A stretch of 64,000 nt of DNA from Armigeres subalbatus (taxonomy: Eukaryota > Arthropoda > Insecta > Diptera > Culicidae): contig NC_085140.1 of assembly GCF_024139115.2 (NCBI RefSeq), forward strand, positions 31,421,806 through 31,485,805, in the 5' to 3' direction. The notes below the pieces were generated by a model that worked only from the letters and a program-made list of their open reading frames with translations, did no database searches and was not told the DNA's origin. The position numbers and the translations under genes are program-made. This document shows, in pieces, positions 54,630-64,000 of this stretch (positions are counted from its first letter, which is position 1; every line of letters begins with the position of its first letter).

Positions 54630-57462
54630 TTAAACACGGTTCCAAAATTCTAAACAACCCTTTTTAAAAACTGCTTCTGACGCAGAGCATTTAACTGCTG
54701 CAGGCAACGTATTGTAATTAACCACACCTCTAACGAACAGTGAACTAGAATAGCCAATCGAGTTATTGGGAGGAACAATCAGGTTTTGCTGGCGACGTCC
54801 TTGAGAAAGTATAAGTTTCTCAAATAGCACTGGTGGAGAACGCGTTTTAATTAGTTTGCGCATAAACAAACATGACCGATATAAATAGAAAGTCTCTAGT
54901 GGGCATCCGAGTAAATTATTTTGTAGATGACTAACGTGTGCATAGCGGTTTAACCCATAGACGAAACGTACACAAGCATTCAATGCAACACGTAGTCTGT
55001 TCATAGCTATTGCAGATGTACTAACGTGGAGAAGTTCGCCGAATATAAAGTGAGGTAGTACCAGAGTCTTGAACAGTTTTAATCGTGTGTTGAAAGGCGC
55101 AGTAGAAACACAAGAATAGAGCGTTCGAAGGCTTGCGTATATTTTCCCACATTGTTGATTGATAAGGCCATTCCACTGCAGATCCGTTTGAAATATAAAT
55201 CCAAGATTCATCGCACTTTCCATCCATTCAATGGTTTGACCGTCCACCGTGATCGAAGGTAGCATATTAACTCCAATAATATTCCTTCGACTACCCTTCA
55301 TGAACATAGCTTTACTCTTAGAATGGTTGACAAACAGCTGGTTTCGTTGAGACCACTCGTTTACTCTCTCGAGGTCCTCATTCATCATCCTGATAAGATC
55401 ATGGGAGCAGATTCCGATGCGATAAATATATAGTTGTACATCGTCTGCATATAGTTGTATTGAACAGTACTTGAGAACCGTTGGCAAATCATTGATGTGA
55501 CAGCAAAACAGCAAAGGACCAAGTACCGATCCTTGAGGAACGCCGGATGTTACAATGCCAATCTCGGATTGTTCAGTCCCACAGAACACTGTCTGATTCC
55601 GCTCTGACAGGTAGGACTCGATAAGGTTTATGGCAGAACAGGAAAAATTGAACTGTGTCTTTAACTTCAAACAGAGCTTATGGTGAGGAATAGTGTCAAA
55701 AGCCTTCGAAAAATCAAGCAGCAATAATACAGCAGAACCTTTCCTATCAATCGTTTTTGCCAAATCATCGTATATACGAACAGTGGCCGTTTGGACACTT
55801 TGACCTTTCCGAAATCCAGCTTGACACTCTGTTAGTAGATTGTTTTCCACCAAGAAAGAAGACATTTGATGTTCTAACAGTTTCTCGAATGCCTTTGAAA
55901 GCGCACATAGGATACTAATTGGCCTGAGGTTCGACAACGTATTCAAGTGCGGTTTCTTCCGTAGTGGCAAAATTTTGGCGAGCTTCCAGCAAGACGGAAA
56001 AGAAGACGTCTGGATGATTTTGTTGAAGATATGCGTTATCTGGTGCACGACCAACGGCAGAACAATTTTGACGAATTTGATCGGCAGGTCATCGATTCCA
56101 GTCGCGTTTGATTTAATTCCGCATATGGCATTCACGACTTCCCAGTGTTCCACACGCCGGAAAAATGAAACTGTAAGGGAGTCTAATGTACTTCTAGTTG
56201 TCGTGTGATTTTCGCTTGGAATATAACTCGATAAAAATGTCCGATTTACCTCGTCCGGATGAAATTCACAAAGGGTTGACGATTTATCCTTACAAACTCC
56301 GATACCTTTTATCCGATTCCAAAGTGTTTTAGGAGGGATTTGGCTGTCAAGAAAACGGTTCATGTATTGCGCTTTTGCAGTAGCGATCATCGTATTTGTT
56401 CTGTTCCGAAGTACATTATACCGACGTCTAGCCTGTTCTTTGCATGCTCTCGGAGATCGAATCCAGTCTCTGTAGGCCAAATCGCGTTCTAGCATAGACT
56501 TACGAATTTCACTATTAAACCATATGTTGGATGATCTATGGCTCTTACTTGAACGAAGCGGAATGCAGTCATCATGAATCTGCTTTACGTGTGAGTTGAA
56601 AAAGTTTACAAGGTCATTTACATTATTTATTCCGTAAAAGATGTCCCAAGGAATGGAAAGAATGGCATTCTGGAGTGCTCGTGAGTCAAAGTTGACATAG
56701 TCTCGATATTTGTGGGTCATTTGAGAAGGCCTAACGTCAACGTCTATGGAACCAAAAATTAGATCGTGCTGTGACAAGCTAGGGAAGCTTACTTGGCCAA
56801 AACGGAGAATTTTATCACTACAATTGGTTATGAACAAGTCCAGTTGTGAACAACCATTTCTATGATAAACTGTCAGCTCAGTACTAATGGAAGACAAGGA
56901 GAAACTCGTCAGCATATCTTCAAACAACTTTCGCTTTCTAGTTGGCTGGGATAAATCGGTGTTGAAATCACCGATCAGCAGAATGTTATTATAACTCGCG
57001 GCGAAAACGGCCAGTTTGTTAGAAAGAAAGCTTGTACAATCATTATCAGGAGGGACAGCCATAACTAGGATTTTTTCTCCATCTAGTCGCAGTTCCAGTG
57101 CCAAACACTCAGTTTTATCTTCAGACTCGTATGACAGTGCACAGTGTGCTGAAGACCCTAGAGCAGGAAAGGTAGTCATTGCAGTAAATTATAATTCCAC
57201 CTCCACGACGGTATGTTCGGTCATTCTGTATAATTGTAAAACCTGGAATAGCGATGCTACGATTGGTGTTTCTTGCTGAAAGCCAGGATTCAGTAAAGCA
57301 AGCTACTGAAACCTTCGAGTTGCTTAGCAAATCTCTCACCTCATCCAGTTTTGTTGAGTTTCGTGCACATAAACTTTGAGCGTTTCCATGACACACATTA
57401 AGTTTGCCAAAGGGAGAATGGCGCTCATCATCGCACCAGGAATGGTTCAGTAACGGTGGCAT
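54630..57462 (-). pseudogene. LINE ORF2 (endonuclease-RT) with one frameshift
   Basis: From the start near 57462: endonuclease N-terminal part (NVCHGNAQSLCARNSTK, FTESWL), a frame change near 57150, then ILLIGDFNTDLSQ, SQLDLFITN and QHDLIFGSID. RT is complete in the 849-codon piece 57179-54630: NATGIDDLPIKFVK, LRPISILCALSKAFEK, ECQAGFRKGQSVQTA, LLDFSKAFDTIPHHKL, SGVPQGSVLGPLLF and the catalytic YADDVQLY near 55450. The C-terminal part (LFKTLVLPHFIFGELL) is normal. One shift makes it a recently dead copy. Confidence 0.85.
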
Positions 57463-57648
57463 CAAGTGACAGAGGAAAAGCAGTTTTTAGAGGGTTGTGT
57501 GTGAACTACGGTAGAGGACATATTTTGTTACTTCACATTAAAACAATCTTCGCACAATCGTAACTTAACAATTAATTTACAATACGAAAAAAAAACTACA
57601 TTAACATTCTCAACAAACGCAAATAGTGAACGACGGCAAAAAACTTAA

Positions 57649-58461
57649 CTAAGAAAAATGATCCAGAAGTGCCTCCGAGCGTATCGTTACTGGAAGCTGA
57701 TCAACGGAGCGTTTCACCATGACAATCCCCTGCTTCGTATACACCGACGATAGCTTCCCATCCTTCTTCAATTTTAGAGCAGCTGCCTTTATCCTCCGAG
57801 CAGTAACCGTTAGGTTTTCGTTGACGTAGATTCGACGAGTTGAGTCAATCCCCAGATGACATAATTTTAGATCCCGTTTTTGAAGATAGCAGCTGTAGAA
57901 TTCGTCACGATCGTTCCTTAGAGCAAATTGTAGTATGATCAACGCGTCACCCTTCGCATTTGGTCTCAATCGCCGTATGTGAACCAAAGGTTTTATATCC
58001 TCGTGAAGTCCGACAAACTTCCACATATGATTGAAGTATGTCATCAGGTTTTCATCTTTTAGGTAAGGAATACCGCTCACAAGTAGTTCACTTCTGTGCT
58101 CGAAATTGTCCACTTCCTGCGAAAGGTTGTCCACTCGTCCGGACAGATCAAACAGCGCATCTTCGTTGCATTTAAGTTTTGTTGTATAATCCGCTTTGAA
58201 AGTATTGATGTCGTTCATAACAGTTTGAAGTTTTTCGTCAATTTCCGCTTTCACCATGTCTATTTTCCCGCTGATGCTAACATTTATTTCCTCGATCCGC
58301 GCCAAGGTTTTCGCAAACTGGCTGTTCATTGCTTGCATAACAGTTTCTAATGTCAAAGGTTTGAAGCTCTCATCGGCATCGTCATCCGTTCGTACACGCT
58401 TAGGCTTAGAGATGTTCATCGTTGCGCTGCTGCCTGGTGGAGTTCGCTGCAGTGTTGACAT
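57649..58461 (-). CDS. LINE ORF1 protein (270 aa), intact
   Basis: The frame is uninterrupted from ATG 58461 (MSTLQRTPPGSS). Residues about 35-115 are a coiled coil (heptads with ARIEEINVSI, KAEIDEKLQ, LSGRVDNLSQEVDNFE). This is followed by an RRM-like and C-terminal region (LLVSGIPYLKDENL, DALIILQFALRNDRDEF, RRIYVNENLT). This coiled coil plus RRM-like plan is that of L1-type ORF1 RNA chaperones. Confidence 0.8.
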   Translation of the reverse strand: MSTLQRTPPGSSATMNISKPKRVRTDDDADESFKPLTLETVMQAMNSQFAKTLARIEEINVSISGKIDMVKAEIDEKLQTVMNDINTFKADYTTKLKCNEDALFDLSGRVDNLSQEVDNFEHRSELLVSGIPYLKDENLMTYFNHMWKFVGLHEDIKPLVHIRRLRPNAKGDALIILQFALRNDRDEFYSCYLQKRDLKLCHLGIDSTRRIYVNENLTVTARRIKAAALKLKKDGKLSSVYTKQGIVMVKRSVDQLPVTIRSEALLDHFS

Positions 58462-58660
58462 ATTGACTTCGGTTCTTCAACGAGCAACCACAAACGAAGA
58501 TAGAAAACTTATCGTTTTCCGAAGGTTTATTTTGAACCAAAAACAAAGTTTATGCTGGATCCGACCAATGATAAATTTTTGGAACGACGATTTACGGTCT
58601 CGAAATGCAACGTCGGAACTGGATAACAATTCAGCGATCACAGAGCGTACTTAGAGAGCT

Positions 58661-59984
58661 TAAGGAATTCTTCCGAGGGCCAGCGAAAACGGTTAAAGAC
58701 CACTATTTGCAGTTTGTTTGACAATGACTCACAACACATAACTGGTAGTCGCGTTTAGTAGTTTAGGGCACTGTGTTTACAACAGGAAGAGTAATGCCAC
58801 ATACAAGAAAATCAAACAAAAGTTCGATTACTCCGTTATACATCTCAAGAGTCTAAGAAGCATGGCGCATGAAAAATTCAGATTCCTGATGGTACAAATC
58901 TGATTCTGCATTTCCATACCTGGCAGTATTCGTTTCCGTTGGTGATACTTCACTCCTGCTTGCATCGAAGGGTTTCCAACCAACTGAAAACTGTTTCCTT
59001 TACTTTCCCGTCCTATGTTTACCATACCTACGTACGAACATCAATCTGTTTAAATATTTCAGTGGTGCATTTGTGCAGTTTTATTATTCATTGATATTTC
59101 AGCATCATTGCTACTAGTGAGCATTACCATCAATATCATCTCGACCGCCACGGTAAGTCGGCCAGGTTAGTCTTTCCTTTCGTTCGGGGGAGACTTCACA
59201 GAGGGCGGACGACCTCTCGACTCGGAATCAGTTGGACCATATTGATGATTATAAATTCACTGCGAAGGTTATTCATTGCTGTGCTTCGCATGTGTAGAAA
59301 GTGAGTTCGTTCTATTTCATTCACTGCTAATTGATAATGAAGACTTTGAAAGATAATGGAACCAAGATTCAAAATTGAAACAGTAATCATCTGTCAGTTT
59401 CATACAAATTTGACTAGTTCGCATTTCAAACTAGTGTACTAGTCTACTATAGTAGACCTGTCCAACGGACATAGGACCTAACTTGTTATGTTCCTGAACG
59501 TGCATGTCGGGTTAAATTCCACGTCTGTTATCTGTGAAAACATGTCTTTGCAGCAAAATCCAGTAGGTACGCTGCCTTGCAATGACTTCAATTTTCGCCT
59601 TTGCTACTTTTCCGTTTTACTGTTCGAGATTCTTTCCACGCTTATCGCAGAAAAAATCTAGGCCATATCAACAGAGCACAGTTATCTTTTGACGTGAACC
59701 TGGATGGCCTAATCCACCGGTTTATCTATTATGCAATCCTTTGACAGACAGAGAGACCTACCTGTTGGGAACACGCGCGTTCGTTGGACTGTTATTAAAA
59801 TTTTATCGCCGGTAGACAATTTCGCCGATGAAGAGATCTGTTTGCAGTTCCCTGCAGCCGAATTCCGGTCAAAAAATCTTTTGTAAGAAATAAAATTCTC
59901 GAAAAGATTTTAAACATTTTCTTATTTTGGAGTTCCGACGAAAGTGTGGAAGAAACTTGTTGACAGATAAAAAAGAAAATGAAA
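58661..59984. other. Intronic sequence without supported features
   Basis: I searched both strands for the missing N-terminal endostatin exon and found none. Only chance frames are present. It probably lies within the Multiplexin intron. Confidence 0.3.
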
Positions 59985-61447
59985 ATTAGCTTTAGCTTTA
60001 AGCTTAGCTCTAGCTTAGCTTTAGTTTTGAACAGCAAGCTTAGCTTTAAGCACAGCTTTAGCTTAGCTTTAGCAGCTTAGCTTTAACAGCTTTAAACAGC
60101 AGCTTTAAGCAGGCTTAGCTTTAGCTTAAGCAGGCTTTGCAGGCTTTGAGCTTAGCTTTAAACAGGCTGAGCAGCTTTAACAGGCTGAGCAACAGCTGAG
60201 CAGGCAGGCAGCTGGCAGGCAGGCTGAGCAGGCTGAGCAGGCTGAGGCAGGCTGAGCCCAGGCTGAGCCAGGCTGAGGCAGGCTGAGGCAGGCTGAGCCA
60301 GGCTGAGCCCAGGCTGAGCAGGCTGAGGCAGGCTGAGCAGGCTGAGCAGGCTGAGCAGGCAGGCGGGCTGAGGCAGGCAGGCAGGCTGAGCGGGCTGAGC
60401 CCAGGCTGAGGCGGGCTGGTGAGGCTGACGGAGGCTGGGCGGGCTGGGCCAGGCTGAGGCTGGTGAGCCGGGCAGGCTGGGCTGGCTGAGCAGGCTGGGC
60501 GGGCTGAGCAGGCTGAGCAGGCAGGCTGAGCCAGGCTGGGCTGGGGCTGAGCCAGGCTGGGCGGGCTGGGCAGGGGCTGGGGGCTGGGCAGGCTGAGCTG
60601 GGCTGGGGCAGTGGGGCTGGGGCCAGGCTGGGCAGGCTGGGGCTGGGCAGGCAGGCTGGGCAGGCTGAGGCAGGCTGAGGCAGGCTGAGCAGGCTTTGAG
60701 GCAGGCTGAGCCAGGCCAGGCTGAGCAGGCTGAGCGGAGGCTGAGGCGGGCTGAGGCAGGCTGAGCAGCGGGGCAGGCTGGAGGCTGGGCTGAGCCAGGC
60801 TGAGCCCAGGCTGAGCTGGGAGGCTGGGCTGGGCAGGCTGAGGCTGAGCGGAGGCTGAGCCAGGCTGGGCCCGGGCGGGCAGGCTGGGCTGAGCCAGGCA
60901 GGCGCAGGCTGAGCTGGCAGGCAGGGCTGAGCCGGAGCTGGGGCTGAGGGCAGGCTGAGCTGACGGGCTGGGCGGCAGGCTGGGCGGGCTGGGCCAGGGC
61001 TGGGGCGGGGGCTGGGAGACGGGGCAGGCCGGCTGGGCCCGGGCTGGGGCTGGGGCTGGGGCTGGGCCCAGGGCTGGGCTGGCTGGGCTGGGGCTGGGCT
61101 GCTGGGCGGCTGGGGGGGCTGGGCTGGGCTGGGGACTGGGGCCCAGCTGAGCTGGGCTGGGCAGCGCAACTGCTGCTTTAGCTGCTTTAACAGCTTTAAC
61201 AACTGCTTTAACAGCTTTAGCTTAGCTTTAAGCTTAGCTTTAGCTTAACTTTAGCTTAGCTTTAACAGCTTAACAGCTTTAGCTTACTTTAGCTTAGCTT
61301 TAGCTTAGCTTTAACAGCTTTAAGCTTTAACAGCTTTAAGCAGCTTTAGCTTAACGCTTTAGCTTAGCTTTAACAGCTTTAGCTTAGCTTTAGCTAGCTT
61401 TAAGCTTAGCTTTAGCTTAGCTTTAACAGCTTAGCTTTAGCTTAACT
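59985..61447. repeat. Satellite grading from TTTAGC-rich to GGGCTGG-rich
   Basis: The edges (59985-60180 and 61160-61447) are made of irregular AGCTTTAGCTTAGC units. Towards the middle this passes into GCAGGCTGAGC, then GGGCTGGGC, with GGGGCTGGGGCTGGGG at about 61040-61060, and back again. GC content thus rises from about 40% to over 70% and falls symmetrically. There is no fixed period. A 341-codon Pro/Ala/Ser/Gln frame on the minus strand is a by-product. The right edge abuts an LINE fragment. Confidence 0.9.
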
Positions 61448-62445
61448 TCGAGTTTCAGGGGCATTCTCAGGTCCCTTCGAAACCCGTGAGGGGTTACGGC
61501 AAGGTGATGGTCTTTCATGTCTGCTATTCAACATCGCTTTGAAGGGAGTAATACGAAGGGCAGGAATTGACTCGAGTGGTACGATTTTTACGAAGTCCGT
61601 TCAGTTATTTGGTTTCGCCGACGACATTGATATCATGGCACGTAACTTTGAGAGGATTGAGGAAGCCTACATCAGACTGAAAAGCGAAGCTATACGGATT
61701 GGACTAGTCATCAACACGTCGAAGACGAAGTACATGATAGGAAGAGGCTCAAGAGAGGTCAATGTGAGCCACCCACCACGAGTTTCTATCGGTGGTGACG
61801 AAATCGAGGTGGTTGAAGAATTCGTGTACTTGGGCTCACTGGTGACCGCCGATAACGATACCAGCAGAGAAATTCGGAGACGCATAGTGGCTGGAAATCG
61901 TACGTACTTTGGGCTCCGCAAGACGCTCCGATCGAATAGAGTTCGCCGCCGTACCAAACTGACTATCTACAAAACGCTTATAAGACCGGTAGTTCTCTAC
62001 GGACACGAGACCTGGACGATGCTCGTGGAGGACCAACGCGCACTGGGAGTTTTTCGAAAGGAAAGTGTTGCGTACCATCTATGGTGGGGTGCAGATGGCG
62101 GACGGTACGTGGAGGAGGCGAATGAACCACGAGTTGCATCAGCTGTTGGGAGAACCATCCATCGTTCACACCGCGAAAATCGGAAGACTGCGGTGGGCCG
62201 GGCACGTAGCCAGAATGTCGGATAGTAATCCGGTGAAAATGGTTCTCGACAACGATCCGACAGGAACAAGCAGGCGAGCTGCACAGCGGGCAAGGTGGAT
62301 CGATCAGGTGGAGGACGACTTGCGGACCCTCCGCCAGACTGCGTGGTTGGCGAAGTGCAGCCATGAACCGAGCTGAATGGAGAAGTCTTTTTATGTGCAG
62401 CACAGGCCACTCCGGCCTTAGTCTGATGATAAATAAATAAATCTA
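61448..62445 (+). mobile_element. APE-type LINE C-terminal half
   Basis: The family is related to those at 14.3, 20.4 and 42.5 kb. It starts before the FADD block and reads the RQGDG-type segment in a broken frame. The open piece 61539-62225 then encodes LFGFADDIDIMARNFERIEE, VVEEFVYLGSLVTADND and LYGHETWTMLVED. A frameshift near 62060 moves it to 62065-62376 (RTIYGGVQM, TWRRRMNHELHQLL, LRWAGHVARM). It ends in an AAATAAATAAAT tail (about 62430-62442). Its 5' side is cut by the GC-graded satellite. Confidence 0.85.
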
Positions 62446-62460
62446 TATATCAGTTATTTA

Positions 62461-62752
62461 GGGGCCCTCCTTAGCCGTGCGGTAAGACGCGCGGCTACAA
62501 AGCAAGAACCATGCTGAGGGTGGCTGGGTTCGATTCGGTGCCGGTCTAGACAATTTTCGGATTGGAAATTGTCTCTCGATTTCCCTGGGCATAAAAGTAT
62601 CATCGTGTTAGCCTCATGATATACGAATGCAAAAATGGTAACAGCTTCGAAACCGCGCAGTTAATAACTGTGGAAGTGCTTAATGAACACTAAGCTGCGA
62701 GGCGGCTCTGTCCCAGTGTGGGGATGTAATGCCAATAAGAAGAAGAAGAAGA
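62461..62752 (+). mobile_element. tRNA-derived SINE, copy 3 (Feilai-like)
   Basis: It starts GGGGCCCTCCTTAGCCGTGC with box-A-like GCCGTGCGGTAAGACG. The B-box region reads GGGTTCGATTCGG, missing two bases compared with copy 2. It ends in GCCAATAAGAAGAAGAAGAAG. Flanking repeats are imperfect (CAGTTATTTA on the left, CAGCTATTTA on the right). Confidence 0.85.
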
Positions 62753-62764
62753 ATATACAGCTAT

Positions 62765-64000
62765 TTACAATTGTAGTTCAAACGTTTTCAAAATTAATCT
62801 AAGTATAATTGGAATATTAAAGCGTTTTGCATCAATTCTACCGTTACACTCGTTAACAAAGCCGATGTATTTTACAAGCAAGCGGAGAATCTCCACTCGC
62901 GCAGCTCTTCCAATTCCTGGCAAAATAGGGCTCGCGAGGTCCTCGAATGACAATCTCCTCCAACCATTCGTGTAGCCGGCTAGTCTCTGCTGTAGGACCG
63001 TCCGTGCCGTAGGACCGTCCGACCCAAATGCAGCTACAGAACTTGTGCTGGAGCGTTTCAGTTCAGATACCTGTATGTCATAGTGTTGACAGTTCTCGTC
63101 CGCCACCCGTTGCATCACGTGCAGAAGCTTCCGATGTTCGATTTTCCCGTTCACCAGCAGGTAAAGTTGGGATCGCTGCGATGAGGAAAGCTCCTTCATT
63201 CAATATTTCGCCACGCGCGTGGCCAGTCAAGCGCTGGACTGTTTCGTTCCACCTTTGGCAGTTCGGTTTGATGGTGGATCAGATCGGCGGAGGGGTTTTG
63301 TTTGATATGGTGGGGAATTTGGGATAAATCTGATAGGATTGATTTTAGGTCAGGATTGTCTATAGAAATTGCAGGGCGAGGAATTGCGTGGAATAGAAGG
63401 GATTTGTAATAAGGAATGGAGTCGATCTCTTTCAAGTGTCTGTTGGTGGCCAGACTACGGATTTTGCATGCCAAAACATGCAAATTTAAGCCGCCGTGCT
63501 CCTTCTTGCGTACCAGCTGCATAATGGGAACGCGCGCAGGCATTCGTCTCCACAGGAACGTCTCCATCGTTGCTGTGATTTTCGTGGACACCAAACGGAA
63601 GCAGTACGGACGAAGATACCACAGTCTCAATGTGCCAAACGTGTTCTGCATAATCACCCTCTGGTGAAGAGTTAGTGTGCGCAACGACTACAGCCATATT
63701 TGCTGTGAAAACTTGCCCGCCAACGCACCCCAGGTGAGTGAGGTCATCAGCCTTATCGAGTTGGCGAAGGTAACACCCAGAATCTTGACTACGAAGGCTG
63801 TTTGTAGCCACTGGGTACCAATTTCGTTACCTTCGAAAAAGCCAACATTCACTGCAACCAGTGTCAACAACCACGCTAATATCGTCGGCGTAGGCAACGA
63901 GCAGATCATCCCCACATACTTGCTCAAGCCTACACATCAGTGGGTGAAGATAAAGCACGAACAGGTGCATGGACAACGGGTCGCCTTGCCGCACCGACCG
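62765..64000 (-). mobile_element. LINE, RT end and C-terminal region, partial
   Basis: At the right edge the minus strand encodes RQGDPLSMHLFVLYLHPL and, near 63880, LVAYADDI in a broken frame. It continues KILGVTFANSIRLMTSLTWG, LHQRVIMQNTFGTLRLWYL, TFLWRRMPARVPIMQL, KEHGGLNLHVLACK and ends with SSSQRSQLYLLVNGKIEHR and a C-terminal block to about 62767. Stops lie near 63830, 63690 and 63195. The endonuclease and RT fingers are outside the window. The RQGDPLS wording and the GGLNL block suggest an L1/Tx1-like clade, with low certainty. Confidence 0.7.

Larger units (their letters stand above)
54479..58660 (-). mobile_element. Nearly complete two-ORF LINE
   Basis: On the minus strand it has a leader, ORF1 (58461-57649), ORF2 (57465-54630) and an (AAAC)5 tail at 54504-54483. 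It sits in the Multiplexin intron upstream of the 54225 exon, in sense with the gene. The only clear break is a frameshift near 57150. Its RT resembles CR1/L2-type elements; I am not certain of the clade. The target duplication was not identified. Confidence 0.85.

Noticed and set aside
58661..59984. Missing N-terminal endostatin exon
   Set aside because: I looked on the minus strand for the conserved QCF..AR and FRAFLS region and did not find it.
60177..61202. 341-codon Pro/Ala/Ser/Gln-rich frame on the minus strand
   Set aside because: It is the translation of the GC-rich repeat core, with no domain and no supporting signals.

Overview
The window is from an animal genome, and the evidence points to a culicine mosquito, most likely Aedes. 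It holds two spliced insect genes, both on the minus strand, in a dense bed of decayed and nested transposable elements. The mosquito call rests on a three-copy tRNA-derived SINE that resembles Feilai of Aedes, a full-length Jockey-clade LINE resembling Juan, and R1-, RTE-, gypsy- and copia-type elements. I see no bacterial, plasmid or CRISPR features.
Host gene 1 is TRAPPC11 (gryzun/foie gras in Drosophila and fish), 12141-28678 minus. I model nine exons whose phases all agree and give about 1401 residues. Intron 5 is 11.7 kb and is filled with transposons. Host gene 2 is the 3' end of Multiplexin (collagen XV/XVIII), 51685-54225 minus. Its last three exons encode most of the endostatin domain and the stop codon. 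The remaining exons must lie beyond the right edge of the window. An 11-bp satellite fills its last intron, and a nearly complete 4.2 kb LINE sits in the next intron upstream.
Layout: 1-5.1 kb, Ty3/gypsy element with its 3' LTR. 5.7-6.8 kb, copia tail with LTR. 6.8-9.8 kb, RTE-type LINE (minus). 12.1-13.7 kb, TRAPPC11 3' exons. 14-25.3 kb, intron 5: LINE pieces, a hairpin MITE, a foldback-like element with a polypurine core, a non-coding retro-insert with a 23-bp target duplication, and the Juan-like LINE. 25.4-28.7 kb, TRAPPC11 5' exons. 30.3-34.3 kb, four non-autonomous DNA or foldback elements. 34.4-38.5 kb, a gypsy element with very short LTRs and a solo LTR in gag. 38.5-43.1 kb, MITE, R1-type LINE split by a SINE, another LINE. 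43.9-47.3 kb, SINE and two unexplained related units. 47.8-49 kb, Jockey-type LINE split by a hAT MITE. 51.3-58.7 kb, Multiplexin exons, satellite and LINE. 60-61.4 kb, an unusual GC-graded repeat. 61.4-64 kb, LINE, SINE, LINE.
The two host genes have unrelated roles (Golgi trafficking and basement membrane) and nothing here suggests they work together. I found no convincing new multi-gene system. The best candidates for something undescribed are the foldback/polypurine element, the protein-free retro-insert, the 363-bp-arm hairpin and the GC-graded satellite.
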